Below are positions 33,036-43,329 of a DNA stretch of 64,000 nucleotides, one piece after another; position 1 is the first letter of the stretch, and each line of letters begins with the position of its first letter. Below the pieces are notes generated by a model, which ran no database searches, had not been told where the DNA came from, and was given only the letters and a program-made list of their open reading frames with translations. Source of the stretch: Spirosoma sp. SC4-14 (GTDB lineage Bacteria; Bacteroidota; Bacteroidia; Cytophagales; Spirosomataceae). The translations under genes were made by a program, and so were the position numbers. The stretch is taken from assembly GCF_037201965.1 (NCBI RefSeq), contig NZ_CP147518.1, positions 4,891,001 through 4,955,000 of the forward strand. The letters run 5' to 3'.

Positions 33036-34069
33036 AAAATATACCGAATCTCGCACCACGGAATTTCGTCCCGCATGATTCGCTCGAATACGGCAATCAT
33101 TTTACTCTTTAGCTGATGATCGTAGCGAATATTCCAACCTCCGTATTGGCTCACCTTATTTTCCTGAATTTCGGGCACCCATAATAATTCTTCGGCCTTC
33201 GGATTAATAGCCAGGTTGGCCTGGTGCTGCCATTGGTTATGCGTCAGAAAAATCACTTCACATTTAAGCTGAGCCTTCACTTCAGGCCGCAGAGCCGCAT
33301 TAAGTTGCCGAAATAACTCACGATAGTCGTTTCGCCACTCTTTTCCGCCATAAACAATAACAGGCGAAAAATTCACATGAACTTCGTAGCCAGCCTCATA
33401 AAAGTCGTTAATGGCCGCAATTCGCTTCTCGATGCTATCGGTTCGAACATCAACTAATTTGCTGACCTGAGCGGGCATTAGGCTGAACCGGACGCGGACT
33501 TTTCGCTGCGGATCGAAATCAAGCATAGCCCGGTTCACAAACTTGGTAGCAAAGGTCGCTTTGGCGCGTGGGTGATCCCGAAAAAACGTCAGCACCTGTT
33601 TCACGCCATCCGACAGATCATAATCGACCGCGATGTCGGAATTACAGCCAATATCGTAGGTATAAAAAACCGAATCGGTCTGATTAGCAGCTTTGGGCCA
33701 AACCTGGCTCATTATGTGCTGATCGACCGTGGTCATTATTTCGCCGACGTTTGTAAACAGCGTGATCGGATTTACTTTCTTGTGGCGGTCGACATAGCAG
33801 TACGCACAGGCACCAAAGCAGCCGTTGGCTAAGCTCGGTGCTATAAAATCAGAACTTCGACCACTCCATTTAATGTCCTGCGTTTTGAGCTTGCCCAACA
33901 CCAACACATCCGACTTCACTTTGAAATGGTTCAAACCGAGTTCGGGCAGGCGGTTATGCTGTTTGACCTGTAGTGTTTCAGCCTCCGGAAATCTGGCTAC
34001 CACAGCCTTTCCCAAATCATTGAGCGCATCGGCCGTATAGAGGATTGTAGTCGGATTGAAATCGGGCAT
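33032..34069 (-). CDS. Radical SAM protein of the spore photoproduct lyase family
   Basis: This 345-residue protein has the radical SAM cluster motif CFGACAYCY (Cys84, Cys88, Cys91), a C-x3-C-x2-C arrangement, and the SPL-family context SGRSSDFIAPSLANG before it and YVDRHKK after it. The middle has TFATKFVNRAMLDFDPQRKVRVRFSLMPAQV. True spore photoproduct lyase repairs 5-thyminyl-5,6-dihydrothymine in germinating spores. These bacteria do not sporulate, so this is a related non-spore enzyme, probably acting on DNA lesions or another substrate. No cysteine near the C-terminal H-donor position is obvious apart from CEIRYIF at the very end. It stands alone on this strand. Confidence 0.82.
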   Translation of the reverse strand: MPDFNPTTILYTADALNDLGKAVVARFPEAETLQVKQHNRLPELGLNHFKVKSDVLVLGKLKTQDIKWSGRSSDFIAPSLANGCFGACAYCYVDRHKKVNPITLFTNVGEIMTTVDQHIMSQVWPKAANQTDSVFYTYDIGCNSDIAVDYDLSDGVKQVLTFFRDHPRAKATFATKFVNRAMLDFDPQRKVRVRFSLMPAQVSKLVDVRTDSIEKRIAAINDFYEAGYEVHVNFSPVIVYGGKEWRNDYRELFRQLNAALRPEVKAQLKCEVIFLTHNQWQHQANLAINPKAEELLWVPEIQENKVSQYGGWNIRYDHQLKSKMIAVFERIMRDEIPWCEIRYIF

Positions 34070-34218
34070 AAAAGTACGTTGAGATGGCTATTAAGTAACA
34101 GTTGCACAAGCCATATAGTTCGTCAGCATCACTACATAACACACTGATTTACAGAGTAAAAAAACTAAAAAACAACCCAACCTTAATGCTTTTGGGTATA
34201 TTTCCCCGATTTGCACGA

Positions 34219-34242
34219 AGTTGAATCCAAGTTGAACAACTT
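34219..34242. repeat. Short direct and inverted AAGTTG repeats upstream of a secreted protein gene
   Basis: AAGTTG occurs at 34219-34224 and 34229-34234, and its complement CAACTT at 34237-34242, giving a 14-bp symmetric unit 76 bp before the ATG. It may be a regulator binding site. Confidence 0.3.
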
Positions 34243-34317
34243 TGAATCGGTTCTGTATGAAATCGTTCACAGTTTTACATCACTTCTTTGTAAACGTACA
34301 GTCATTTTTCTACAATC

Positions 34318-35418
34318 ATGATCGCTAAACTACTTACTCTTTTCAGTCTGGCCAGCCCTTTCTGCCTTGCTCAAACTACGGCTCCCTTTGACTCTCTACA
34401 CTGGGAAATGGCTGGTAAGGTATCGCCCGAAACCTATCAGAGCAAAGCCGGCATCCTGCTAACAGACGGGTTCCTCTATTTGAAAGACAACACGTTTGTG
34501 GATGGTGTTATTGAGTTCGATATGACCCTGTCGAAGAATCGTTATTTTCCAGGAGTTGGTTTCAGATTACAGGACAAAGAAAACTATGAGCACATCTATC
34601 TACGGCCTCATCAGTTAGGTAATCCCGACGCAATCCAATACACGCCAGTTTTCAACGCCCAGTCTGCCTGGCAACTCTATTATGGCGATGGCTATTCGAC
34701 GGCACTAACCTACCCACTTAACGAATGGGTTCACATTAAGCTGGCCGTTCGGGGCACACAGGCGGAAGTATATGTTGGTAACCCGGCTAAACCTGCGCTG
34801 GTAATCCAGCGGTTAAAACGCGGTGTAAAAGCCGGACGTATCAGTCTGGAAAATGAAGCGTCTGCCCCTACCCGATTCGCCAATTTTCAATACACAAAAA
34901 CCGATAATCCGACCTTGCAGGGGCCATTTAAACCAGAAGGATCGCCTAGACCCGGCACAATAATGCATTGGCAGATTTCGAATACGTTCGATGAAAAGAA
35001 GCTCGAAAATGCAGTTTCTCTGCCGTCTGGCCTGGTTAGTCAAATGACCTGGCAAACACTAGCAGCCGAGCCAACAGGAGTTGTCAATGTATCGTCGATC
35101 AGTAAGCTGAGCGAAACCAGTAATACGGTGTTTGCCAAACTGATTATACAGTCTGATCAGGATCAGGTAAAAAGATTCCAGTTCGGCTTTAGCGACCGGG
35201 CTAAGGTTTATTGCAACGACCGACTACTCTATGCGGGGCACGATGAATTTATGTCGCGGGATTACCGGTTTCTGGGCACTATTGGCTACTTCGATGCCAT
35301 ATACCTCAACTTAAAGAAAGGTAAGAATGAACTCTGGCTCGCCATTTCCGAAAACTTTGGAGGCTGGGGCCTCCAGGGAATTATTGCCGATCAGAGCGGG
35401 TTAACGCTCACTCCGTAG
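34318..35418 (+). CDS. Secreted LamG/DUF1080-like protein
   Basis: This 366-residue protein has a short signal peptide (MIAKLLTLFSLASPFCLAQ). Residues 25-210 resemble a concanavalin-type jelly roll of the LamG/DUF1080 kind: FLYLKDNTFVDGVIEFDM, GVGFRLQDKENYEHIYLRPHQ, then WVHIKLAVRGTQAEVYV and a final strand FANFQY. This fold usually binds or cleaves glycans. The second half (215-366) is another beta-rich domain, with NLKKGKNELWLAISENFGGWGLQG, like the galactose-binding fold that ends many such proteins. No catalytic residues are evident, so a binding role in the periplasm or at the surface is likely. It is a single-gene unit. Confidence 0.65.
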   Translation: MIAKLLTLFSLASPFCLAQTTAPFDSLHWEMAGKVSPETYQSKAGILLTDGFLYLKDNTFVDGVIEFDMTLSKNRYFPGVGFRLQDKENYEHIYLRPHQLGNPDAIQYTPVFNAQSAWQLYYGDGYSTALTYPLNEWVHIKLAVRGTQAEVYVGNPAKPALVIQRLKRGVKAGRISLENEASAPTRFANFQYTKTDNPTLQGPFKPEGSPRPGTIMHWQISNTFDEKKLENAVSLPSGLVSQMTWQTLAAEPTGVVNVSSISKLSETSNTVFAKLIIQSDQDQVKRFQFGFSDRAKVYCNDRLLYAGHDEFMSRDYRFLGTIGYFDAIYLNLKKGKNELWLAISENFGGWGLQGIIADQSGLTLTP

Positions 35419-35420
35419 AT

Positions 35421-35468
35421 TGGTCATTAGTCATTGGCTATTAGATAGTTACCAATGACTAATGACCA
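35421..35468. terminator. Inverted repeat of the TGGTCA family between convergent genes
   Basis: Perfect 17-bp arms (35421-35437 and 35452-35468) built of TGGTCATTAGTCATTGG words lie between the secreted protein gene and the end of the RND pump gene. The position suits a bidirectional terminator. Confidence 0.6.
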
Positions 35469-35476
35469 CTAACCAA

Positions 35477-38400
35477 TTACGCTTCGTGATGCTTGCCGTC
35501 TTGTCCGTTTCCATTGGCAGGTAGAGGTTGCGGAGCATGTTCGGCTGATGGTTCCGACTGTTTGTTTTTCTCGGCGTTCTTTCTCAGTTTTTCAAGACCT
35601 TTCTTGCCATAGGCAATGCGGGTAATGCCTACATAGAGCACCGGTACAACAAAAATAGCCAGCGACGTGGCAGCCAGCATACCGCCCAACACCGTTCGGC
35701 CAATGGTAGCCCTGGCCACACCACCCGCCCCACTGGCTATAGCCAGCGGAAATACGCCCAGAATAAAGGCGAGCGAGGTCATCAGAATAGGACGTAACCG
35801 CAACCGAACGGCTTCGATAGTCGATGCAATCAGTTCTTCGCCCCGGTCGACACGCTCCTTGGCAAATTCGACGATCAGAATAGCGTTTTTGGCAGCCAGA
35901 CCAATAAGCGTAATCAGACCAATTTGGGCATATACGTTATTGCTCAGATACGGAAATAACATCAGAGCCAGAATGGCACCGAATGCGCCAATAGGCACCG
36001 ATAACAGAACCGAAAATGGCACCGACCAGCTTTCGTATAAAGCGGCCAGAAACAGGAATACGAACCCAACTGATAGCATAAAAATATAGACGGAGCTATT
36101 GCCAGCATTGATTTCTTCCCGGCTCAACCCACCAAAATCGTACGAATAACCCGCCGGAAGTACTTTGGCCGCCACATCGCGCAACACATCATTTACCTGA
36201 CTACTGCTGTAGCCCTCTTTGGCAGCACCGTTCAACTCCACCGAACGGAATAGGTTGAAGTGCGAAATCAGTGGTGCATTTTCGATTACGCTGGTGGTCA
36301 TTACGGCACTGATTGGTACCAACTGACCAGCCTGATTACGGACATAATATTGTCCCAGCTTCGAAATATCGTCGCGATACATGGTATCGGCCTGCGCCAC
36401 TACCCGGAATTTCCGCCCATAAATGATGAAGTCGTTGACATACTGACTACCCAGTAGCGTTTGCATAGTCCGGTAAACATTGCTGACCGATATGCCCAGC
36501 TTTTTACATTTTTCCCGATCTACATTGACCCGATAAGCTGGCGTTTTCGCGGTGAAGTAGGTAAAAGCCCGACCAATCTCAGGGCGTTTGTTCAGTTCGG
36601 CCAGGAAGTTCTGAACCACATTATCGAATGCCCGAACGTCGTCGTTGCTTTCGCGCTGCTGAATTTCAAATGTAAAGCCTGACGACTGCCCAAGGCCCGG
36701 AATGGCCGGTGGCTGCAACACCTGCGGACGTGCGTCGTTCAATCCCGCCAAAGCCCGCTGGAGCTTACCAACCAGCGAATCGGCCTGCATATTCCGTGCT
36801 TTCCGATCTTCCCAGGGTTTTAACTGCATAAACACCGTACCACTGTTCGATTTAGATGCGAATGTAACGGCATTCAATCCACCCAATGCAGCAAAATGCG
36901 CTACATAAGGTTGCTGTTTCAGAATGCTCATGACTTTATTCAATACCTCCAGACTCCGCGTTGTGGAAGCTGCTTCCGGAATCTCGTAGGTAACAATCAG
37001 CCGACCTTCGTCTTCGGTTGGAATAAAACCGGTTGGTTTAGCCCTAAACATTAAGGCTGTTCCTACATACAATACAATCAATCCAACAATTACCAAAGGT
37101 GTTGCTTTAATCAGGCGCTTTACGGCATTTGAATACCTGTTTGTAACACGTTCGAACCAGTTATTAAACTTATAGAAGAACTTGTTCAGGCCAGTTGCTT
37201 TTTCGTCGATGTGCATTGGCCGTAGCAGCATCGTACACAAAGCGGGGGTCAGTGACAAGGCTACGAATGCCGAAATCAGTACTGATACGGCAATGGTTAT
37301 GGCAAACTGCTGGTACAAACGGCCCACAATACCCGGTATAAACCCTACAGGAACGAACACGGCTGCCAGAATCAGGGCAATAGCAATTACCGGTGCCGAA
37401 ATTTCGCGCATGGCTTCGCGGGTGGCATCTTTCGGCGACATTCCCTTATCGATATTCACCTGTACCGCTTCTACCACCACAATGGCATCATCGACCACAA
37501 TACCAATGGCCAATACAAACGCAAACAGGGTTAGGGTATTTACCGTAAAACCAAGTGGCACAAACAGCGCAAACGTTCCAATGATCGAAACCGGGATTGC
37601 CAGCAAGGTAATGAGCGTAGCCCGCCAGCTTTGCAGGAATAAAAACACTACCAACACGACAAGGCCAAGTGCTTCGAGCAACGTTTCGACTACCTCAGAA
37701 ATAGACACCTGAATTACGGATACCGACTCAAACGGAACCACATATTCAACATCCTTCGGAAATGTCTTTTTGAGAGTTTCCATGGCGGCATAAACCCCCT
37801 TTGCCGTCTCAATTGCATTACTACCCGGAAGCTGATAAACAAGCAGATAGGAAGCTCGTTTACCATCAACGAACGAGTTGCTCGCATACGAGAATTTACC
37901 CAACTGTACTCGCGCCACATCTTTCAGATAAACCAGCGCTCCACGCGACGGGTCGCTACGGACAATGATGTTGTTGAACTCGTTTTCCTTGCTGAGCCGA
38001 CTATTCGTAAATACCGTATACTCAAACGCCTGCGAACCAGGTTGTGGCGGTGCGCCTACCGAACCACCAGCAACCTGAAGGTTCTGCTCCTGCAAAGCGG
38101 CAACTACATCGTCGGGCGTTAAACCCAACTGCGCCAATCGGTCGGGTTTGAGCCAGATCCGCATACTAAAATCATCGGCCCGGCTGAAAATATCGCCCAC
38201 ACCCGGCACCCGCAGTAAGGCATCGCGGATATAAATATTGGTGTAGTTATCCAGAAACGAAACATTATGGGTGCCATTGGGCGAGAACATGGCCACCAGC
38301 ATAAACAGCGACGGATTTCGTTTTCGAACGACGACCCCTAATCGGGTAACTTCCTCAGGTAATTGAGGTTGCGCAATTCCAACCCGGTTCTGTACATCGA

Positions 38401-38716
38401 GTGCGGCAATATTTACATCGGTGCCAATGTTGAATGTCACGTTCATCGTCATTCGCCCGTCGTTGGTTGCGTTGGTTTGTACATAGCTCATCCCCGGTGT
38501 GCCGTTCACCTGGGTTTCAATTGGCGTGGCCACCGTTTGTTCTACGGTCTGCGCATCGGCACCCGTGTAGGTACCTGTTACCTGCACAACAGGGGGTGTA
38601 ATATCGGGATATTGGCTAACCGGCAAACTCAGCAGAGCGAGTATCCCCAGGGCAACAATTACAATAGAGATAACAATTGCCGTTACTGGTCGTTTGATGA
38701 ATGTTTCTGCAAACAC
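35477..38716 (-). CDS. RND multidrug efflux permease (HAE1 type)
   Basis: This 1079-residue inner-membrane pump has twelve helices and two large periplasmic loops of the AcrB/MexB type. It begins MFAETFIKRPVTAIVISI, typical of HAE1 pumps. Motif GIVVDDAIVVVEAV contains Asp409 and Asp410, matching the proton-relay aspartates 407/408 of AcrB. Porter-domain features such as GVGDIFSRADDFSMRIWL and PGVG are present. The C-terminal tail is long, charged and cytoplasmic. It is the last gene of a TolC-adaptor-pump operon and is preceded by an 18-bp hairpin. Substrates are probably hydrophobic drugs or detergents by family analogy. Confidence 0.95.
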   Translation of the reverse strand: MFAETFIKRPVTAIVISIVIVALGILALLSLPVSQYPDITPPVVQVTGTYTGADAQTVEQTVATPIETQVNGTPGMSYVQTNATNDGRMTMNVTFNIGTDVNIAALDVQNRVGIAQPQLPEEVTRLGVVVRKRNPSLFMLVAMFSPNGTHNVSFLDNYTNIYIRDALLRVPGVGDIFSRADDFSMRIWLKPDRLAQLGLTPDDVVAALQEQNLQVAGGSVGAPPQPGSQAFEYTVFTNSRLSKENEFNNIIVRSDPSRGALVYLKDVARVQLGKFSYASNSFVDGKRASYLLVYQLPGSNAIETAKGVYAAMETLKKTFPKDVEYVVPFESVSVIQVSISEVVETLLEALGLVVLVVFLFLQSWRATLITLLAIPVSIIGTFALFVPLGFTVNTLTLFAFVLAIGIVVDDAIVVVEAVQVNIDKGMSPKDATREAMREISAPVIAIALILAAVFVPVGFIPGIVGRLYQQFAITIAVSVLISAFVALSLTPALCTMLLRPMHIDEKATGLNKFFYKFNNWFERVTNRYSNAVKRLIKATPLVIVGLIVLYVGTALMFRAKPTGFIPTEDEGRLIVTYEIPEAASTTRSLEVLNKVMSILKQQPYVAHFAALGGLNAVTFASKSNSGTVFMQLKPWEDRKARNMQADSLVGKLQRALAGLNDARPQVLQPPAIPGLGQSSGFTFEIQQRESNDDVRAFDNVVQNFLAELNKRPEIGRAFTYFTAKTPAYRVNVDREKCKKLGISVSNVYRTMQTLLGSQYVNDFIIYGRKFRVVAQADTMYRDDISKLGQYYVRNQAGQLVPISAVMTTSVIENAPLISHFNLFRSVELNGAAKEGYSSSQVNDVLRDVAAKVLPAGYSYDFGGLSREEINAGNSSVYIFMLSVGFVFLFLAALYESWSVPFSVLLSVPIGAFGAILALMLFPYLSNNVYAQIGLITLIGLAAKNAILIVEFAKERVDRGEELIASTIEAVRLRLRPILMTSLAFILGVFPLAIASGAGGVARATIGRTVLGGMLAATSLAIFVVPVLYVGITRIAYGKKGLEKLRKNAEKNKQSEPSAEHAPQPLPANGNGQDGKHHEA

Positions 38717-38740
38717 GTCTTTTTCGAATTATGAATGACG

Positions 38741-38798
38741 AATGATGAAGTATGAATGTCTAGCTTATGCTGGTTTTGTTCATTCATACTTCATCATT
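38741..38798. repeat. Intercistronic hairpin between adaptor and pump genes
   Basis: Perfect 18-bp arms (38741-38758 and 38781-38798) made of AATGATGAAGTATGAATG and its complement fill most of the 81-bp gap. The lower arm contains a partial duplication of AATGACGAATGATG. It could set the relative expression of adaptor and pump. Confidence 0.65.
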
Positions 38799-39910
38799 CA
38801 TAATTTATCACTAACTTTCACCTTCGCGCCTTCACGAACTTTCTGCGTGCCTTCGGTAACGATTGTTTCGCCTTCGTCGAGCCCATTTCGAACCACTACC
38901 TTCTCGTTGATTCGGGGCCCAAGTGTCACTTTTCTCTGCGTTGCCTTGCTGCTATCGCCAACGGCCCAAACAAAATACTCGCTCATCTGTTCGGTTACCG
39001 CTTTATAGGGAATTAGTAGCTCAGGTTTACCCGTACTATTTTTTACCCGAACATTGGCGGCCAGCCCCGCTTTAAGCTGCTTTTGAGGATTTGGAAAGGC
39101 AATCCTTACCCGCAGTGTTCCGGTTTGGGGGTCAACGGCCCGGTCGATAATCTGAACCGAACCCGGATATGGATACTTCCCGCCACTGGGCAGCATCAGA
39201 ATAAATGTCGAATCGCGAACCGCCGATTTGTCGCCCTGAAGCTGTATAAACCGCGAAATTTCCGATTCGTCAACCTGAATATCAGCCGCAATCGGATCGT
39301 CGGACGATATGGTATTGAGTGGTGTAGAACCCGGAGCCACAGCAGCGCCCAAACGCACCTGCGAAATACCGATGGTGCCATCCATTGGCGCATAAATGGT
39401 CGTATATTTCAGATTCGTAGCTACCTGCTGAATGCTGGCTTCGGCAGCGGCTACCTGCATTTTTGCGGCTTCCAGGGTAGCATTGGCATTGTCGACCAAT
39501 TGTTTGGCTACAGCATCCTGCTGGGCCAGTGTGTTGTAGCGGTCGGCATCTTTCTGCGCCCGGTTCAGATTGGCTTTCTGTACGTTCAGATTGGCCACGG
39601 CCTGGTCATAACTAGCCCGATACTGTTGCGGATCGATGGTATACAGTTTCTGACCTTTCCGCACCCGCTGGCCATCCTGAAAGAAGATTCCGGTTATATT
39701 GCCAGCTACCTGCGGCTGTATTTCAACCTCTCGCAACGCCGTTACAGTTGCAGGGAATTCGTCATAATACGTGGCGCTGCCACGGGTCACTTTCACGACC
39801 GAAACAGCCGTTGGCGGAGGTGGCCCCTGCTGTTGTGCATTCTTGTTGCCTCCGCAGGAAGCCAGCACAACGCCCGCAGCCAGACAAAGTATATACGGAT
39901 AAAATTTCAT
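38798..39910 (-). CDS. RND efflux periplasmic adaptor lipoprotein
   Basis: This 370-residue membrane fusion protein links the pump to the outer membrane channel. The ATG at 39910 gives a lipoprotein signal with Cys19 (VVLASCGG); the longer frame adds 16 residues before it. The order is as in AcrA/MexA: a first barrel strand SVVKVTRGSATYYDEFPATV, the lipoyl half motifs around VAGNITGIFFQDGQRVRKGQKLYTID, a coiled-coil hairpin from about 95 to 160 (YDQAVANLNVQKANLNRAQ), then APMDGTIGISQVRLGAAV. The last domain reads VVRNGLDEGETIVTEGTQKVREGAKV. It lies in the middle of the operon. Confidence 0.93.
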   Translation of the reverse strand: MKFYPYILCLAAGVVLASCGGNKNAQQQGPPPPTAVSVVKVTRGSATYYDEFPATVTALREVEIQPQVAGNITGIFFQDGQRVRKGQKLYTIDPQQYRASYDQAVANLNVQKANLNRAQKDADRYNTLAQQDAVAKQLVDNANATLEAAKMQVAAAEASIQQVATNLKYTTIYAPMDGTIGISQVRLGAAVAPGSTPLNTISSDDPIAADIQVDESEISRFIQLQGDKSAVRDSTFILMLPSGGKYPYPGSVQIIDRAVDPQTGTLRVRIAFPNPQKQLKAGLAANVRVKNSTGKPELLIPYKAVTEQMSEYFVWAVGDSSKATQRKVTLGPRINEKVVVRNGLDEGETIVTEGTQKVREGAKVKVSDKL

Positions 39911-40006
39911 AGAAGTAGCGACCTGAGACTGATTACGAAACATCTCCATCAGAGACAAAGTGGTTGTTAGTTTTGGGGGATTTTACTGCGTTGTCGGAAC
40001 GGCCAA

Positions 40007-41350
40007 TTATTCAGCAAACCGAATGGCACCCAGCGACTGCTGAACGTCCAGTTTACTGATCAGGACCTGATATAAAGCGTTAAACACATTCAGCCGGGCC
40101 GTACGAAGGTCAGCCTCGGCAATGGTTACATCCAGATAGGTTTTTATGCCCGACCGATATTGCAGATTGATGACCCGATATACATCTTCGGCCAGTTGCT
40201 GGTTTTCGAGCAGAGCCCTGTAGTTAGCCAGATTGCCTTTATACGTTGCCAGGGCCTGTGCATACTCAGCATCGACGGCACTGGTCAAAGCCGCCAGGTC
40301 CCAGTCCAGACGCTGTACCTGCAACTCTGAAATTTTCAATTGCTGAATTCGTCGGCCCCCTTGAAAAATGGGTAAGGCCACGGCCAAACCAATAGCAGAG
40401 TTAGGAAACGTCTGTGCATAAAGCTGCGAGAATGCATTGTTCTGATAGAGCAGGTTATAGGTTCCATATGCCGATACGGTTGGCAGATAGGCCCATCGGT
40501 TATAACGCACACTGGCATTGAGCAACCGCCCCTGCGTCTGCAAAAGCTGATACTCGATCCGATTCTGTGGATTTACGAGTTGCAGCGTGTCAAGCGCTAC
40601 TTCACTGGTTAGCTGCAATGTATCGTAGGCAACTGTAAGCTGCGCATTGGGCGGATAGCCCATCAACTGTTTCAGCGTCTGGTATTTCGATCCAATCAGA
40701 TCGCGGTACTGCTTCCGCTGGGCCACTGAATTGTTCAGCGCAATTTTAGCCCGCTGCGGATCAGTTCGATCAACAATGCCGCTCTGGTATTGATTGGTAG
40801 CATCCTGCAAACTGCGTTGCAGCCGTGCGATATCCTCACTCAGAATATCGACCTGGCGCTGGGTCAGAATCAGATCATAAAATGCCTTGCTGACATTCAC
40901 CACCACGTTAATTTTGTTGTTCGTTGTGGTCTGAGCCGCCTGTAATCGATAGGCGTCGGCCGTCTGGCTGGCCAGCAACAAATCCCGGTTAAACACACTC
41001 TGATTCAGTGAAAACGAAACCGTAGACGTGTTTTTTGCGCCCAGTGTTGTCGGAATACGTTCGCCAGAAGCATTCGGGATAAGTGTAACGGGTAGTTTCA
41101 GATTGTGTACTAAATTATACCCGGCAGCAATCTGCGGATACCAGGCAGCCAGCGAACTCTGAACCGTACGTTCAGCCACTTCCTGATCAATAAGTGACTG
41201 ACGAATAAGGGGTTGATGACTGAGTGCATACCGTATACAATCGTCCAGATACGCTTGTTTTGCCAGAGAGTCGGTGTTTTTCTGGGCAAAAGCTCCACCA
41301 GGGAGCCAGGCCCCTACCAAAAAGAGAAAGCCAATAAAACCTTTTTTCAT
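40007..41350 (-). CDS. TolC family outer membrane efflux protein
   Basis: This 447-residue protein is a TolC-type channel with two OEP repeats. It has a signal peptide (MKKGFIGFLFLVGAWLPGGAFAQ) and begins YLDDCIRYALSHQPLIRQSLID, the usual first helix of the family. Long helices with heptads follow, and the second repeat includes YRSGIKTYLDVTIAEADLRTARLN. The ATG at 41350 is preferred to the longer frame because the signal peptide starts there. It is the first gene of the efflux operon, 96 bp before the adaptor gene, an order seen often in Bacteroidota. Confidence 0.93.
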   Translation of the reverse strand: MKKGFIGFLFLVGAWLPGGAFAQKNTDSLAKQAYLDDCIRYALSHQPLIRQSLIDQEVAERTVQSSLAAWYPQIAAGYNLVHNLKLPVTLIPNASGERIPTTLGAKNTSTVSFSLNQSVFNRDLLLASQTADAYRLQAAQTTTNNKINVVVNVSKAFYDLILTQRQVDILSEDIARLQRSLQDATNQYQSGIVDRTDPQRAKIALNNSVAQRKQYRDLIGSKYQTLKQLMGYPPNAQLTVAYDTLQLTSEVALDTLQLVNPQNRIEYQLLQTQGRLLNASVRYNRWAYLPTVSAYGTYNLLYQNNAFSQLYAQTFPNSAIGLAVALPIFQGGRRIQQLKISELQVQRLDWDLAALTSAVDAEYAQALATYKGNLANYRALLENQQLAEDVYRVINLQYRSGIKTYLDVTIAEADLRTARLNVFNALYQVLISKLDVQQSLGAIRFAE

Positions 41351-41486
41351 AACCTCGCGAAGGGCACCACAACCGCTCCAATAAATAGTCAACGGCGTGT
41401 ACTATCTACAACTGTATTCGTACATCGTTTTGTTCGTTTATACTCTAAAATATGAGATAGCTTTCGTCTATAAAGCTACTATTCGC

Positions 41487-41517
41487 TTGTCAAACCCATT
41501 CAATCCCCGTAATTTCG
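41487..41517 (+). promoter_or_regulatory. Promoter candidate for glnS
   Basis: TTG at 41487-41489 and TAATTTCG at 41510-41517 are separated by 20 nt, one base off the TAnnTTTG box. It lies 26 bp before the glnS ATG. Confidence 0.4.
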
Positions 41518-41542
41518 GGACCTTATCAGTACAACAATTGAC

Positions 41543-43240
<1,698 letters not shown>

Positions 43241-43263
43241 TATAGCGTATTGACTAGTTAGAG

Positions 43264-43310
43264 AAGGTAATTAGTTGTGTATAAAATAATAGGCACGGCT
43301 AATTACCTTT
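43264..43310 (+). terminator. Hairpin after glnS
   Basis: An 11-bp stem AAGGTAATTAG (43264-43274) with CTAATTACCTT (43299-43309) around a 24-nt AT-rich loop ends in four T. It probably terminates glnS transcription. Confidence 0.6.
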
Positions 43311-43329
43311 TACATAAAATTATACAATA

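Noticed and set aside
33032..34069. Genuine spore photoproduct lyase
   Set aside because: The lineage does not sporulate and the sequence matches only the wider family; a specific substrate cannot be claimed.
35667..38734. Plus-strand open frames opposite the RND pump and adaptor genes
   Set aside because: They are shadows of long, well-conserved minus-strand genes, and their translations have no recognisable domains.
43250..43285. Sigma70-type promoter TTGACT...TATAAA before the DUF262 gene
   Set aside because: The spacing is 24 nt, too long for sigma70, and Bacteroidota use a different consensus.
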